A stretch of DNA of 64,000 nucleotides. Origin: Roseicella sp. DB1501 (GTDB taxonomy: Bacteria > Pseudomonadota > Alphaproteobacteria > Acetobacterales > Acetobacteraceae). This document shows positions 38,780 to 47,846 of this stretch, one piece after another. The notes under the pieces were generated by a model, which ran no database searches, was not told the origin of the DNA, and worked only from the letters and a program-made list of their open reading frames with translations. Positions within the stretch are counted from its first letter, which is position 1, and the number at the start of each line of letters is the position of its first letter. The translations under genes and the position numbers were made by a program. Location of the stretch: assembly GCF_013112485.1 (NCBI RefSeq), contig NZ_JABFHG010000004.1, positions 124,001 through 188,000 on the forward strand. The letters are read 5' to 3'.

Positions 38780-39736
38780 TCAGGCGACGCCGTGCCGGCC
38801 CATCTCCAGGAACTTCTCCCGCCGCCGCGCCCGCAGCGTGGCGCCGTCGAAGGCGAGCAGCGGCTCCAGGCTGTCCCACACCCGGTCGCCCACCGCCTTC
38901 AGCGTCGCCGCCGGGTCGCGATGGGCGCCGCCCATCGGCTCCGGCACCACGGCATCGACGAGGTTCAGCCGGCGGAGATCCTCGGCGGTGAGCTTCAGCG
39001 CCTCGGCCGCGGCCGGGGCCTGCGCGGCGTCGCGCCAGAGGATGCTGGCGCAGCCCTCGGGCGAGATCACCGAGTAGACGCTGTGCTCCAGCATCAGCAC
39101 GCGGTCGGCGGCGGCGAGCGCGATGGCGCCGCCCGAGCCGCCCTCGCCGATGATGGTGGCGACGAAGGGCACCGGCGCGTCCAGCCCCGCCTCGATGGAG
39201 CGGGCGATGGCCTCGGCCTGGCCGCGCGCCTCGGCCTCGATGCCCGGGAAGGCGCCGGCGGTGTCGACGAAGGAGAGGATGGGCAGGCCGAAGCGCCCGG
39301 CCAGCTCCATGATCCGCCGCGCCTTGCGGTAGCCCTCCGGCCGCGCCATGCCGAAATTATGCTCCACCCGGCTCTCGGTATCGGCGCCCTTCTCGGTGCC
39401 GAGCACCGCGACCGCACGACCGCGGAAGCGCCCGAGGCCGCCGACCACCGCCGCGTCGTCGGCGAAGGCGCGGTCGCCGGCCAGCGGCGTCCATTCCTCG
39501 ATATGGGCCCGGATGTAGTCGAGGCATTTCGGCCGGTCCGGATGCCGGGCGACCAGCGTCTTCTGCCAGGGCGTCAGCTTGGCGTAGGTGGTCTTGAGCA
39601 GGGTCTGCGCCTTGTCGCGCAGCTTGGCGACCTCCTCCGCCACGTCGATGCCGCCGGCATCCGTGGTGCGGCGCAGCTCCTCGATCTTGCCCTCGAGCTC
39701 GGCGATCGGCTTTTCGAAGTCCAGGAAGTGGCGCAT
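38780..39736 (-). CDS. accA: acetyl-CoA carboxylase carboxyltransferase subunit alpha
   Basis: AccA is the alpha half of the carboxyltransferase that moves CO2 from biotin to acetyl-CoA, the first committed step of fatty acid synthesis. The 318-residue chain begins with FLDFEKPIAELEGKIEELR and has ILSFVDTAGAFPGIEAEARG near residue 153 and GEGGSGGAIALAAADRVLM near 196. Length and sequence are normal for alphaproteobacteria. It is 49 bases upstream of the LysR gene, but co-regulation seems accidental. The XerD gene lies 167 bases upstream on the same strand. Confidence 0.96.
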   Translation of the reverse strand: MRHFLDFEKPIAELEGKIEELRRTTDAGGIDVAEEVAKLRDKAQTLLKTTYAKLTPWQKTLVARHPDRPKCLDYIRAHIEEWTPLAGDRAFADDAAVVGGLGRFRGRAVAVLGTEKGADTESRVEHNFGMARPEGYRKARRIMELAGRFGLPILSFVDTAGAFPGIEAEARGQAEAIARSIEAGLDAPVPFVATIIGEGGSGGAIALAAADRVLMLEHSVYSVISPEGCASILWRDAAQAPAAAEALKLTAEDLRRLNLVDAVVPEPMGGAHRDPAATLKAVGDRVWDSLEPLLAFDGATLRARRREKFLEMGRHGVA

Positions 39737-39903
39737 CGCGTCCCTGTGGCCCGGCGCGGGGCCTGGGCGAATCGCAAGAATCTCCCGCCGCGGCGCCGTG
39801 GCGCCGCAGGACGGGTCCTCAGGCGCCGGGGTTAGCGGAAAAGCGCCATGGGAGGAAGCCGCGGCCAGGGCCCTACCTCGTCCGGCCCCTTCCTTGGCGC
39901 CGG

Positions 39904-40848
39904 TCAGGCCTCGGCCGCGGGCCCGTCCCCCGCCGGCCCCTCGGCCAGCGGGTGATGCGCCTCGACCAGTGCCCGCAGCCGCTCCTCCAGCACCTTGGTG
40001 TAGATCTGGGTGGTGGCGATGTCGGCATGGCCGAGCAGCAGCTGCAGGCTGCGCAGGTCGGCGCCGCGGGCGAGCAGGTGGCTAGCGAAGGAATGCCGCA
40101 GCACATGCGGGCTGACCCGGTTCGGGTCGAGCCCGGCGGCCAGCGCCGCATCCTTCAGCAGCAGCCCGAGCGCCTGTCGCGTCATGTGCCCCGCGGCGGC
40201 ACGGGCCGGGAACATCCAGCGCAGCGCCCGGGCGTCCTGGGCGGATTTCCGGCCGGTCGCGGCCAGCGCCTCGCGGGCCTGGACCGCCGCCTCCCGCGCC
40301 CGGGCGGAGATCGGCACCAGCCGGTCCTTGCCGCCCTTGCCATGCACCGCGACGAGCGGCGCATCCGGCCGCAGCGCCGCCGCCGGCAGGGTGACCAGCT
40401 CGCTCGCCCGCAGGCCGGAGCAGTAGAGCAGCTCGATCGCCGCCACGGCCTGCGGGCCGCGATGCCCGGGCAGCGCGGCGGCGCCGGCGAGCAGCGCCTC
40501 CACCTCGGCCTCGGCGATCGCCTTGGGTAGGGCAGCCGGGGTCTTCGGCCCTTCCAGCAGCTCGGTCGGGTCGTCCGGCCGCAGGCCCTCGCGGGCGAGG
40601 AAGCGGTAGAACTGCCGGAGCACCGAGAGCCGCCGCGCGGCGGTGCGCGGCCGCAGGCCGAGATCGGTGAGGCGCCGCAGATAGGCGCGCAGCACCGGCG
40701 CGCCGGCCATGGCGGGCGGCGTGCCCTCGCGGCCACAGAAGTCGAAGAAGTCCCTGAGGTCGGTCTCGTAGGCCGTCCAGGTGTTGCGGGCGGCGCCGCG
40801 CTCGGCCTTGAGCATCTCGAGGAAGGCGTCGAGCAGATGGGCGGCCAT
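39904..40848 (-). CDS. xerD: tyrosine recombinase XerD
   Basis: XerD resolves chromosome dimers at dif together with XerC. The 314-residue protein has the N-terminal SAM-like domain (1-100) and the catalytic residues of tyrosine recombinases: Arg in SGLRASEL near residue 150, Lys in GKGGKDR near 173, HVLRHSFASHLL near 247 and LLGHADIATTQIYTKV with the nucleophile Tyr near 286. It is not flanked by attachment-site-like repeats or phage genes. In several alphaproteobacteria xerD is close to aroK, aroB and accA, as here. Confidence 0.93.
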   Translation of the reverse strand: MAAHLLDAFLEMLKAERGAARNTWTAYETDLRDFFDFCGREGTPPAMAGAPVLRAYLRRLTDLGLRPRTAARRLSVLRQFYRFLAREGLRPDDPTELLEGPKTPAALPKAIAEAEVEALLAGAAALPGHRGPQAVAAIELLYCSGLRASELVTLPAAALRPDAPLVAVHGKGGKDRLVPISARAREAAVQAREALAATGRKSAQDARALRWMFPARAAAGHMTRQALGLLLKDAALAAGLDPNRVSPHVLRHSFASHLLARGADLRSLQLLLGHADIATTQIYTKVLEERLRALVEAHHPLAEGPAGDGPAAEA

Positions 40849-40926
40849 GCGGGGGGCGGTCCTACCGTGGCGCGGGCGGCGACCCGCGCCGGCCCGCCGC
40901 CTGCCGCAGCCCGGGCACGTGCCGCT

Positions 40927-41073
40927 CTAGCGGGTCTGGAATCGGTCGTTCGGCACCACGCGCTCGACCGGTTGCGGCGAGACAGCGGGCGGAAACGCCC
41001 CGACCGCCAGCAGCCCGGCCACGACCAGGGCCACGAGGATCACGGCGATCAGCAATACGGGCCGTTGGAACAT
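40927..41073 (-). CDS. very small single-span membrane protein
   Basis: The 48-residue product starts MFQRPVLLIAVILVALVVAG, a single hydrophobic helix with a short N-terminus, then a Pro-rich tail ending VVPNDRFQTR. Its start is only about 50 bases from the aroKB start on the other strand, a compact divergent pair. Upstream of xerD on the same strand with a 78-base gap. The function is unknown; the ORF could be longer by a TTG start but the leader has no support. Confidence 0.55.
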   Translation of the reverse strand: MFQRPVLLIAVILVALVVAGLLAVGAFPPAVSPQPVERVVPNDRFQTR

Positions 41074-41123
41074 TGCGGGCGGGGTCCTCGCGCGAGAGCC
41101 GCGGTGTGCTAGCCTTAGGGATC

Positions 41124-42896
41124 GTGTCACGCAACATTGTTAACGCCCGCGCACCATCCGGCCCCGGTGACCCTGCCTCACCTGGAACCGTTGCGGGCAT
41201 TGCCCTGGCAACCGACCTGCTGCGGCCGGAGGCGATCCTGCCGGCCGGGCCCGCCTGGCTGCGGGGGCGGAGCATCGTGCTGGTCGGCATGCCGGGCTCC
41301 GGCAAGTCCTCCATCGGGCGCCGCTTGGCGCTGCGCCTCGGCCTGCCTTTCCTCGATGCCGACAACGAGATCGAGTCGGCCGCCGGCCTGCCGATCACCG
41401 AGATCTTCGCCCGCTACGGCGAGCCGCATTTCCGCGACGGCGAGCGCCGCGTCATCAGCCGGTTGCTGGCCGGCCCGCCGGTGGTGCTGGCGACCGGCGG
41501 CGGCGCCTTCGCCGATGCCAGGACCCGCGCTGCTATCCGCCAGTCCGGCGCCGTCTCGGTCTGGCTGCGCTGTCGGCTGCCGACCCTGCTGCGCCGCGTC
41601 GCCGGCCGCGAGCACCGGCCGATGTTCCTCAACGCCGATCCGGCGGAGGTGCTGCAGCGGCTGATGACGATCCGCCACCCTTTCTATGCCGAGGCCGACC
41701 TCGTGATCCACTGCACCGATGAGAGCCCCGAGACGACCACGCGGCGGGTGCAGGAGGGGATCGAGGCCTGGCAGCCGCCGGCCCGCCTGCCGGTGACGCT
41801 CGGCGAGCGCAGCTACGACATCCTGGTGGGGGAAGGGCTGCTGGCCCGGGCCGGCGGGCTGATGGCGCCGGTGCTGCCGGGCCGCCGGGTGGTGGTGGTG
41901 ACGGACGAGACGGTCGCGCCGCTGCACCTGCCGGCGCTGCGCGCAGGGCTGGAGGAGGCGGGCTTCGCCATCCTCGCCGAGATCGCCGTGCCGCCCGGCG
42001 AGGCGAGCAAGGACTTCGCCTGCCTGCAATCGGTGCTGGAGCAGCTGCTGGCGGCCGGGGCGGACCGGCGCACGGCGGTGGTGGCACTCGGCGGCGGCGT
42101 GGTCGGCGACCTCGCCGGCTTCGCGGCGGCCGTGGCGCTGCGCGGCCTGCCCTTCGTGCAGGTGCCGACCACGCTGCTGGCCCAGGTGGATTCCAGCGTC
42201 GGCGGCAAGACCGGCGTCAACCTCGCGCTCGGCAAGAACCTGGTCGGCGCCTTCCACCAGCCGCGGCTGGTGATCGCCGACATGGCGACGCTCCGCACCC
42301 TGCCGGGGCGCGAGCTTCGCGCCGGCTATGCCGAGGTGGCCAAGCACGGGCTGCTCTCGGGCGAGACGCTCTGGCGCTGGTGCGAGGGCCATGGCGCGGC
42401 GCTGGTCGCCGGCGATGCCGCGGCGCAGGCGCATGCGGTGCTGGAGAGCTGCCGCCTGAAGGCCGCCGTGGTCGCCGGCGACGAGCGGGAGGAGAGCGCC
42501 GAGGGCGGCCGCGCCCTGCTCAATCTCGGCCATACCTTCGGCCATGCGCTGGAGGCCGAGAGCGGCTATGGCGGCGCTCTGCTGCATGGCGAGGCAGTCG
42601 GCGTCGGGCTCGGCCTCGCCGCCGCGCTCTCGGCCCGGCTCGGCCAGTGCAGCCAGGAGTTGCCCGGCCGGGTGATCGCGCATCTCGAGGCCTGCGGCAT
42701 GCCGGCGCGGATCCGCGACCTGCCGCGCCGCTATTCGGCGGCGGCGCTGATGGGGCGAATGCGCCAGGACAAGAAGGTGCGCGACGGCGCGCTCCGCTTC
42801 GTCCTGCTGCACGGGCCGGGCGAGGCCTATACGGCGGGCGAGGTGCCGCCGGCCATGGTCGAGAGCCTGCTGCGCGACGAGGGCGCCGAGGCCTGA
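41124..42896 (+). CDS. aroKB: bifunctional shikimate kinase / 3-dehydroquinate synthase
   Basis: A single chain of about 590 residues fuses AroK (about 40-225) to AroB (about 230-590). AroK shows the P-loop GMPGSGKSSIG, DADNEIE, and GREHRP. AroB shows GGGVVGDLAGFAA, PTTLLAQVDSSVGGKTGVN and the zinc-binding LNLGHTFGHALE. The enzyme carries out steps two and five of the shikimate pathway to aromatic amino acids. I chose the GTG at 41124 (after TTAGGG); longer TTG starts from 41073 would overlap the divergent gene's start region. The fusion is known in some alphaproteobacteria. Confidence 0.94.
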   Translation: MSRNIVNARAPSGPGDPASPGTVAGIALATDLLRPEAILPAGPAWLRGRSIVLVGMPGSGKSSIGRRLALRLGLPFLDADNEIESAAGLPITEIFARYGEPHFRDGERRVISRLLAGPPVVLATGGGAFADARTRAAIRQSGAVSVWLRCRLPTLLRRVAGREHRPMFLNADPAEVLQRLMTIRHPFYAEADLVIHCTDESPETTTRRVQEGIEAWQPPARLPVTLGERSYDILVGEGLLARAGGLMAPVLPGRRVVVVTDETVAPLHLPALRAGLEEAGFAILAEIAVPPGEASKDFACLQSVLEQLLAAGADRRTAVVALGGGVVGDLAGFAAAVALRGLPFVQVPTTLLAQVDSSVGGKTGVNLALGKNLVGAFHQPRLVIADMATLRTLPGRELRAGYAEVAKHGLLSGETLWRWCEGHGAALVAGDAAAQAHAVLESCRLKAAVVAGDEREESAEGGRALLNLGHTFGHALEAESGYGGALLHGEAVGVGLGLAAALSARLGQCSQELPGRVIAHLEACGMPARIRDLPRRYSAAALMGRMRQDKKVRDGALRFVLLHGPGEAYTAGEVPPAMVESLLRDEGAEA

Positions 42897-43256
42897 GCAT
42901 CCGGCCCGCGAAGGCGGCGGGCGGTCGAATGGCGGCGCGACAGGGTCGTGCGGCAGCCTTGCATCCTCCCGGCACTACCCGGAGCGATCGGCGGCGCGGC
43001 GCGATGCCGCCGCAGGCTTCGTGATACGAAGTGTTTCGCCACCGCCCCGCGCCACGCCGCGGTTTCCCTGACGGCGTGGACGGCCCGCGGATCGCGGCTG
43101 GCCGGCGGCTGGCGTGGATGTGCCCGGCTGCGGCGGCATCCCGTCGCCGGGAGCCGTTGTCAGCCGATCCGGGTCGGGTCATGTTGCGCAGCAGAGCCGG
43201 AACAGGCTCGGATGAGGCATGTCGGGCGGGCTTCCCGCCTCTCTGGGAGAACCAAG
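42897..43256. other. 360-base intergenic region, no gene seen
   Basis: Between aroKB and the sugar-binding protein gene I see no supported ORF. It contains one small hairpin near the end, GGCGGGC-TT-CCCGCC (43227-43242), 15 bases before the next gene's start region. A promoter for the ABC importer is expected here but no clear -35/-10 pair stands out. Confidence 0.5.
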
Positions 43257-44615
43257 ATGGCAGGCAATCGGATGGGCCGGCGCGGCGTGCTGCGCTCCGG
43301 CGCCGGGGTGGTGGCCGTGGGCGCGCTCGGCGCCCCCATGGTGCATGCGCAGGGCACGGGCGGCACGATCCGCATCGCCTTCTGGGACCATTGGGTGCCC
43401 GGCGGCAACGACGCGCTGAAGCAACTTTGCGCCAAATGGGGCGAGCAGAACCGCGTCAACGTCCAGCTCGATTTCATCAACACCACCGGCAACCAGCTTC
43501 AGCTCACCGCCGCGGCGCAGGCGCAGTCGCGCAACGGGCATGACGCGATCTCGCTGACGCCCTGGGATGTCGGCGCCTATGCCGATCAGCTCGAGCCGGT
43601 CGATGACGTGATCCAGCGGCTGGTCGCCAAATACGGCCCGATCAATCCGATCGCCGAGTACCTCGCCAAACATGGTGGCAAGTGGCGCGGCGTGCCGGCC
43701 ACCTCGGGCACCCAGGCCAAGCCCGCCTGCGTGCGTTACGACCTGTTCCAGGAGCATGCCGGCATCGATATCCGCGCCATGTGGCCGGCCGAGGCCAAGC
43801 AGGGCCCGGGCGCCGATACCTGGACCTGGGACACCTTCCTCAAGGCGGCCGAGGCCTGCCACAAGGCGAATGTTCCCTTCGGCCTGCCGATGGGCCAGTT
43901 CAGCGACGCGGTGGACTGGATCGGCGCGCTCTTCCTCAGCTACGGCGCCCAGATCACCGACGAGAAGGGCAACCCGACGATCAAGGGCAACGACAAGCTG
44001 AAGCAGGTGATCGACTATGCCGTGCGGCTGTCGAAATTCCTGCCGAACGATGTCTGGGCCTGGGACGATGCCTCGAACAACCGGGCGCTGATCTCCGGCC
44101 GCTCGGCCCTCGTCTTCAACCCGCCCTCGGCCTGGGCGGTCGCCAAGCGGGATGCGCCGCAGGTGGCGGAGAAGTGCTGGACCGTGCCGATGCCCGCCGG
44201 CCCCGCCGGCCGCTTCTGCGCCTACCTGCCCTTCACCACCGGCGTCTGGGCCTTCGGCAAGAACAAGACGGCGACCAAGGCGCTGCTCGAGTTCCTCAGC
44301 CAGCGCGAGAGCGCCGAGTTCACCACCGACACCAGCGGTGGTTACGACATCCCGCCCTTCGCCAGCATGGCCGATTTCAAGGTCTGGACGACGCAGGGGC
44401 CGCCGGTGGGGACGATCTACAACTACCCGCTGAAGCCGCACCACCAGGCGAAGTACTCGATCGCCTATTCGCCGGCGCCGGCCGATCTCGCCTCGCAGAT
44501 GTACGTGCAGGCGCTGAACACCAAGGTCATCGCCCGCGTCGCCCAGGGCGGCGAGTCGGTCGACCAGGCGCTCGGCTGGCTGGAGCGCGAGATCAAGAAC
44601 ATGCGCCTCGGCTGA
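43257..44615 (+). CDS. carbohydrate ABC transporter substrate-binding protein
   Basis: The 452-residue protein is an extracellular binding protein of the family-1 type (CUT1 importers). The N-terminal MGRRGVLRSGAGVVAVGALG contains a Tat twin-arginine motif. The mature domain includes IAFWDHWVPGGNDALKQLC near residue 40, followed by a long lobe. It feeds the two permeases and ATPase encoded next. ATG 43257 follows GGGAGAACCAAG. The sugar or glycerol-phosphate type ligand cannot be deduced. Confidence 0.92.
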   Translation: MAGNRMGRRGVLRSGAGVVAVGALGAPMVHAQGTGGTIRIAFWDHWVPGGNDALKQLCAKWGEQNRVNVQLDFINTTGNQLQLTAAAQAQSRNGHDAISLTPWDVGAYADQLEPVDDVIQRLVAKYGPINPIAEYLAKHGGKWRGVPATSGTQAKPACVRYDLFQEHAGIDIRAMWPAEAKQGPGADTWTWDTFLKAAEACHKANVPFGLPMGQFSDAVDWIGALFLSYGAQITDEKGNPTIKGNDKLKQVIDYAVRLSKFLPNDVWAWDDASNNRALISGRSALVFNPPSAWAVAKRDAPQVAEKCWTVPMPAGPAGRFCAYLPFTTGVWAFGKNKTATKALLEFLSQRESAEFTTDTSGGYDIPPFASMADFKVWTTQGPPVGTIYNYPLKPHHQAKYSIAYSPAPADLASQMYVQALNTKVIARVAQGGESVDQALGWLEREIKNMRLG

Positions 44616-44740
44616 GGTCGTCGCGGGGCCTGGCGCGGCGGATCGGAATTGAATGCCGGCCCTCCTTGCGCCATAGCTCCGCTCGGCAGGAACAGGCGCC
44701 CGGGCTTTGCTCGCGGCGCCTGATCCCGACCAAAGGCTGC

Positions 44741-44760
44741 GGCGGCGCGGGGGCGCCGCC
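44741..44760 (+). promoter_or_regulatory. intercistronic hairpin between binding protein and permease genes
   Basis: GGCGGCGC-GGGG-GCGCCGCC is an 8-base-pair stem located 37 bases before the permease start and about 125 bases after the binding-protein stop. Such hairpins often protect the upstream mRNA and lower expression of downstream permease genes. Confidence 0.5.
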
Positions 44761-44796
44761 GGCGCTGCCCAAGCACCAAACAGGGAGAGGGCTTCC

Positions 44797-45741
44797 ATGG
44801 CGCTGGATGCCACCACAGTGACTGCCGCCGGGCCGGCCGCCGCCCCGGCGCAGCCGCGCCTCAGCCTGCAGCGGATCGCCAGACGGCGCTCGACCATCGC
44901 CTTCCTGATGGCGCTGCCGCTGATCGCGGTGATCGCCGGGCTGGTCGCCTGGCCGGCCGGCTACGCCATCTATCTCTCCACCCTGAACCGGCGGATGACC
45001 GAGTTCATCGGCCTCGGCAATTTCCAGATCCTGCTGGATTCCGAGACCTTCCAGATGGTCATCTGGCAGAGCTGCATCTTCGCCATCAGCGCGGTGGTGC
45101 TGAAGGCGCTGCTCGGCTTCTGGCTGGCGCACATGCTGCACCACATCCCGACCAAGGGGCAGCGGATCTGGCGCGGCCTGCTGCTGCTGCCCTGGGTGGT
45201 GCCGCCGGCGCTGTCCACCCTCGGCTGGTGGTGGATGTTCGATCCCAGCTATTCCAGCCTGAACTGGCTGCTCAACGCCATCGGCGCGCCCTCCGTGCCC
45301 TGGCTGGGCGAGCCCTGGTGGGCCCGCGCCTCGGTCATCATCGTCAATGTCTGGGCCGGCACGCCCTTCTTCATGATCATGTACCTGGCGGCGCTGAAAT
45401 CGGTGCCCGACCAGCTCTACGAGGCGGCGGCGATCGATGGCGCCACCGGCTGGCAGGGGCTGCGCTTCGTGACCCTGCCGATGATGCGCAACATCATCAG
45501 CATCACCGTGCTGTTCAGCCTGATCGTCACCTTCGCCAATTACGACATCGTCCGGGTGCTGACCAATGGCGGGCCGCGCGACCTGACGCATGTCTTCGCC
45601 AGCTACGCCTTCCAGGTCGGCGTGCTCTCGGGGAACATCCCGCGCGGCGCCGCGGTGAGCCTGTTCATGTTCCCGCTGCTGGCGGTGGTCGCCTTCTTCA
45701 TCCTTCGCGGCGTCAACCAGCGCAACCGGGAGATGGCCTGA
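44797..45741 (+). CDS. carbohydrate ABC transporter permease (MalF/UgpA type)
   Basis: This 314-residue membrane protein has six predicted helices and the CUT1 EAA-type motif YEAAAIDGATGWQGLRFVTL near residue 208, which docks to the ATPase. It pairs with the next permease as the channel of the importer. The ATG at 44797 follows GGGAGAGG; the stop overlaps the next start (TGATG). Confidence 0.92.
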   Translation: MALDATTVTAAGPAAAPAQPRLSLQRIARRRSTIAFLMALPLIAVIAGLVAWPAGYAIYLSTLNRRMTEFIGLGNFQILLDSETFQMVIWQSCIFAISAVVLKALLGFWLAHMLHHIPTKGQRIWRGLLLLPWVVPPALSTLGWWWMFDPSYSSLNWLLNAIGAPSVPWLGEPWWARASVIIVNVWAGTPFFMIMYLAALKSVPDQLYEAAAIDGATGWQGLRFVTLPMMRNIISITVLFSLIVTFANYDIVRVLTNGGPRDLTHVFASYAFQVGVLSGNIPRGAAVSLFMFPLLAVVAFFILRGVNQRNREMA

Positions 45742-46643
45742 TGTCCGCCACCGCCGCCACCCCCTCCGCCGCCATCCCCGGCCTCGGCCGCCGCATCGGC
45801 TCGCTCCGCAAGGAGCGGCGCTGGGCGCTGATCACGGCCTATATCTCGCTGATCGTCGCCGCGATCGTCATGCTGGCGCCGCCGCTCTACATGCTGCTCA
45901 CCAGCCTGAAGACCAGCGCCGAGATCTCGAACCCGGTGGGCACGCCCTGGATCGTCCGCAATCCGACGCTCGACAACTACTGGGCGCTGATCAGCGACCC
46001 GATGTTCCGCGGCTTCTTCTTCAACAGCATCAAGGTCACGGTTTGCGTGGTGGTGCTGACCATGGTGATCTCGGTCTTCGCCGCCTTCTCGCTGGCGCGC
46101 ATGAAGTTCTTCGGCAGCCAGGTGCTGGCGACGGGCGTGTTCCTCACCTACCTGGTGCCGGACACGCTGCTCTTCATCCCGCTCTACCAGATCGTCGGCG
46201 CGCTCGGGCTGCTGAACTCCACCTGGGGCCTGGTGCTGGTCTATCCGACGCTCACCGTGCCCTTCTGCACCTGGATCATGATCGGCTACTTCGCCTCCAT
46301 CCCGAAGGAGCTGGATGAGGCGGCGCTGATCGACGGCGCCAACTGGATGCAGATGCTGACCAAGATCTTCATCCCCGTGGCGCTGCCGGGCATCATCGCG
46401 GCGACGATCTTCGCCTTCACCGTCTCCTGGGCCGCCTTCGTCTATCCCACCGCCTTCATCACCCGGCCGGACGAGATGCCGCTGACCATCGGCGTCGTCA
46501 GCCAGCTCATCCGCGGCGACACCTTCGCCTGGGGGCAGCTCATGGCTGGCGCGCTGCTCGCGGCCCTGCCGCCGGTGATCGTCTACGCCTTTCTGATGGA
46601 CTACTACATCGCCGGCCTCACCGCCGGCGCCACCAAGGGATGA
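45741..46643 (+). CDS. carbohydrate ABC transporter permease (MalG/UgpE type)
   Basis: The second channel subunit has 300 residues and six predicted helices, with the EAA motif [20 protein letters not shown] near residue 192. The first gene's stop and this start share one base, so translation is coupled. Together with the preceding permease it forms the membrane channel. Confidence 0.92.
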   Translation: MSATAATPSAAIPGLGRRIGSLRKERRWALITAYISLIVAAIVMLAPPLYMLLTSLKTSAEISNPVGTPWIVRNPTLDNYWALISDPMFRGFFFNSIKVTVCVVVLTMVISVFAAFSLARMKFFGSQVLATGVFLTYLVPDTLLFIPLYQIVGALGLLNSTWGLVLVYPTLTVPFCTWIMIGYFASIPKELDEAALIDGANWMQMLTKIFIPVALPGIIAATIFAFTVSWAAFVYPTAFITRPDEMPLTIGVVSQLIRGDTFAWGQLMAGALLAALPPVIVYAFLMDYYIAGLTAGATKG

Positions 46644-46671
46644 TGGCCGCCCGGGCCTGGGGAGGAACGCA

Positions 46672-47775
46672 ATGGCACAGGTCAAGCTGAACCGCATCGT
46701 CAAGGAGTACGAGGGCGGCGTGCAGGCGGTGAAGGGGATCGACCTCGACATCGCCGACCACGAATTCGTCGTCCTCGTCGGGCCGTCCGGCTGCGGCAAG
46801 TCGACGACGCTGCGCATGATCGCCGGCCTCGAGGAAATCTCGAAGGGCGAGATCCTGATCGGCGGCAACGTGGTGAACGACATCCCGCCGCGCGACCGGG
46901 ACATCGCCATGGTGTTCCAGAACTACGCGCTCTATCCGCACATGTCGGTCTACGACAACATGGCTTTCGGGCTGATGCTGCGGAAATTCCCGAAGGAGGA
47001 GATCCGCCGGCGGGTGGAGAATGCGGCCCGCATCCTCGATATCGGCATGCTGCTCGACCGCAAGCCTAAGGCGCTCTCGGGCGGGCAGCGGCAGCGCGTC
47101 GCCATGGGCCGCGCCATCGTGCGCGACCCGAAGGTGTTCCTGTTCGACGAGCCGCTGTCGAACCTCGACGCCAAGCTGCGGGTGCAGATGCGCACCGAGA
47201 TCAAGAAGGTGCACCAGACCGTCAAGACCACCACCGTCTACGTCACCCACGACCAGGTGGAGGCGATGACCCTGGCGGACCGCGTGGTGGTGATGAACCA
47301 CGGCGTCATCGAGCAGGTCGGCCCGCCGACCGAGCTCTACCACAAGCCGGCGACCAAGTTCGTCGCCGGCTTCATCGGCAGTCCGGCGATGAACTTCATC
47401 CCGGCGAAGCTCGCCAATGGCGGCGCGGCGCTGAACATCGTGCTGCCCGGCGGCATCAGCCTGCCGGTGCCGGAGGCCCGCGCCAAGCGCTATGCCGGGC
47501 ATGCCGGCAAGGAGGTGCTCTTCGGCATCCGGCCGGAGCACCTGACGGAGGTGCGCCCGAACGACCACCGGCCGAACCTCGCCCATCTCAAGCTCACGCC
47601 CGAGGTGGTGGAGCCGATGGGCATGGAGACGCTGGCGCATATCTGGCTCGAGGGCGCGGAGGTCGTCGCCCGCATCGATCCGAGCGTGCCAGCCGAGCCG
47701 GGCCGGGCCTTGCCGCTGGCCGCCGATATGGGCCAGATGCATCTGATCGATCCGCAGACCGATCGCGTGATCTGA
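46672..47775 (+). CDS. carbohydrate ABC transporter ATP-binding protein (UgpC/MsmK type)
   Basis: The ATPase has 367 residues, with Walker [11 protein letters not shown] near residue 38, Q-loop [12 protein letters not shown], signature LSGGQRQR near 134, Walker B VFLFDEP, and the H-loop VTHDQ. The C-terminal ~130 residues form the regulatory TOBE/MalK-type domain. It energises the importer encoded by the three preceding genes. The stop codon TGA lies in a 15-base tandem duplication (47769-47798). Confidence 0.94.
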   Translation: MAQVKLNRIVKEYEGGVQAVKGIDLDIADHEFVVLVGPSGCGKSTTLRMIAGLEEISKGEILIGGNVVNDIPPRDRDIAMVFQNYALYPHMSVYDNMAFGLMLRKFPKEEIRRRVENAARILDIGMLLDRKPKALSGGQRQRVAMGRAIVRDPKVFLFDEPLSNLDAKLRVQMRTEIKKVHQTVKTTTVYVTHDQVEAMTLADRVVVMNHGVIEQVGPPTELYHKPATKFVAGFIGSPAMNFIPAKLANGGAALNIVLPGGISLPVPEARAKRYAGHAGKEVLFGIRPEHLTEVRPNDHRPNLAHLKLTPEVVEPMGMETLAHIWLEGAEVVARIDPSVPAEPGRALPLAADMGQMHLIDPQTDRVI

Positions 47776-47798
47776 CTTCTCCCGATCTGACTTCTCCC
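47769..47798 (+). repeat. tandem duplication across the ATPase stop codon
   Basis: GATCTGACTTCTCCC occurs twice in direct succession (47769-47783 and 47784-47798). The first copy includes the stop codon TGA (47773-47775). This is similar in kind to the duplication across the dctQ stop at 874-904, though the sequences differ. Confidence 0.85.
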
Positions 47799-47846
47799 GA
47801 CTGGGGCGGGCCGCCAGCGCGCCCCGCTCGTACCCTTGGGGACCCC

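Noticed and set aside
39904-40848. The tyrosine recombinase as a sign of an integrated element.
   Set aside because: Sequence and neighbourhood (accA, aroKB) fit chromosomal XerD, and there are no att-like direct repeats, phage genes or composition change nearby.
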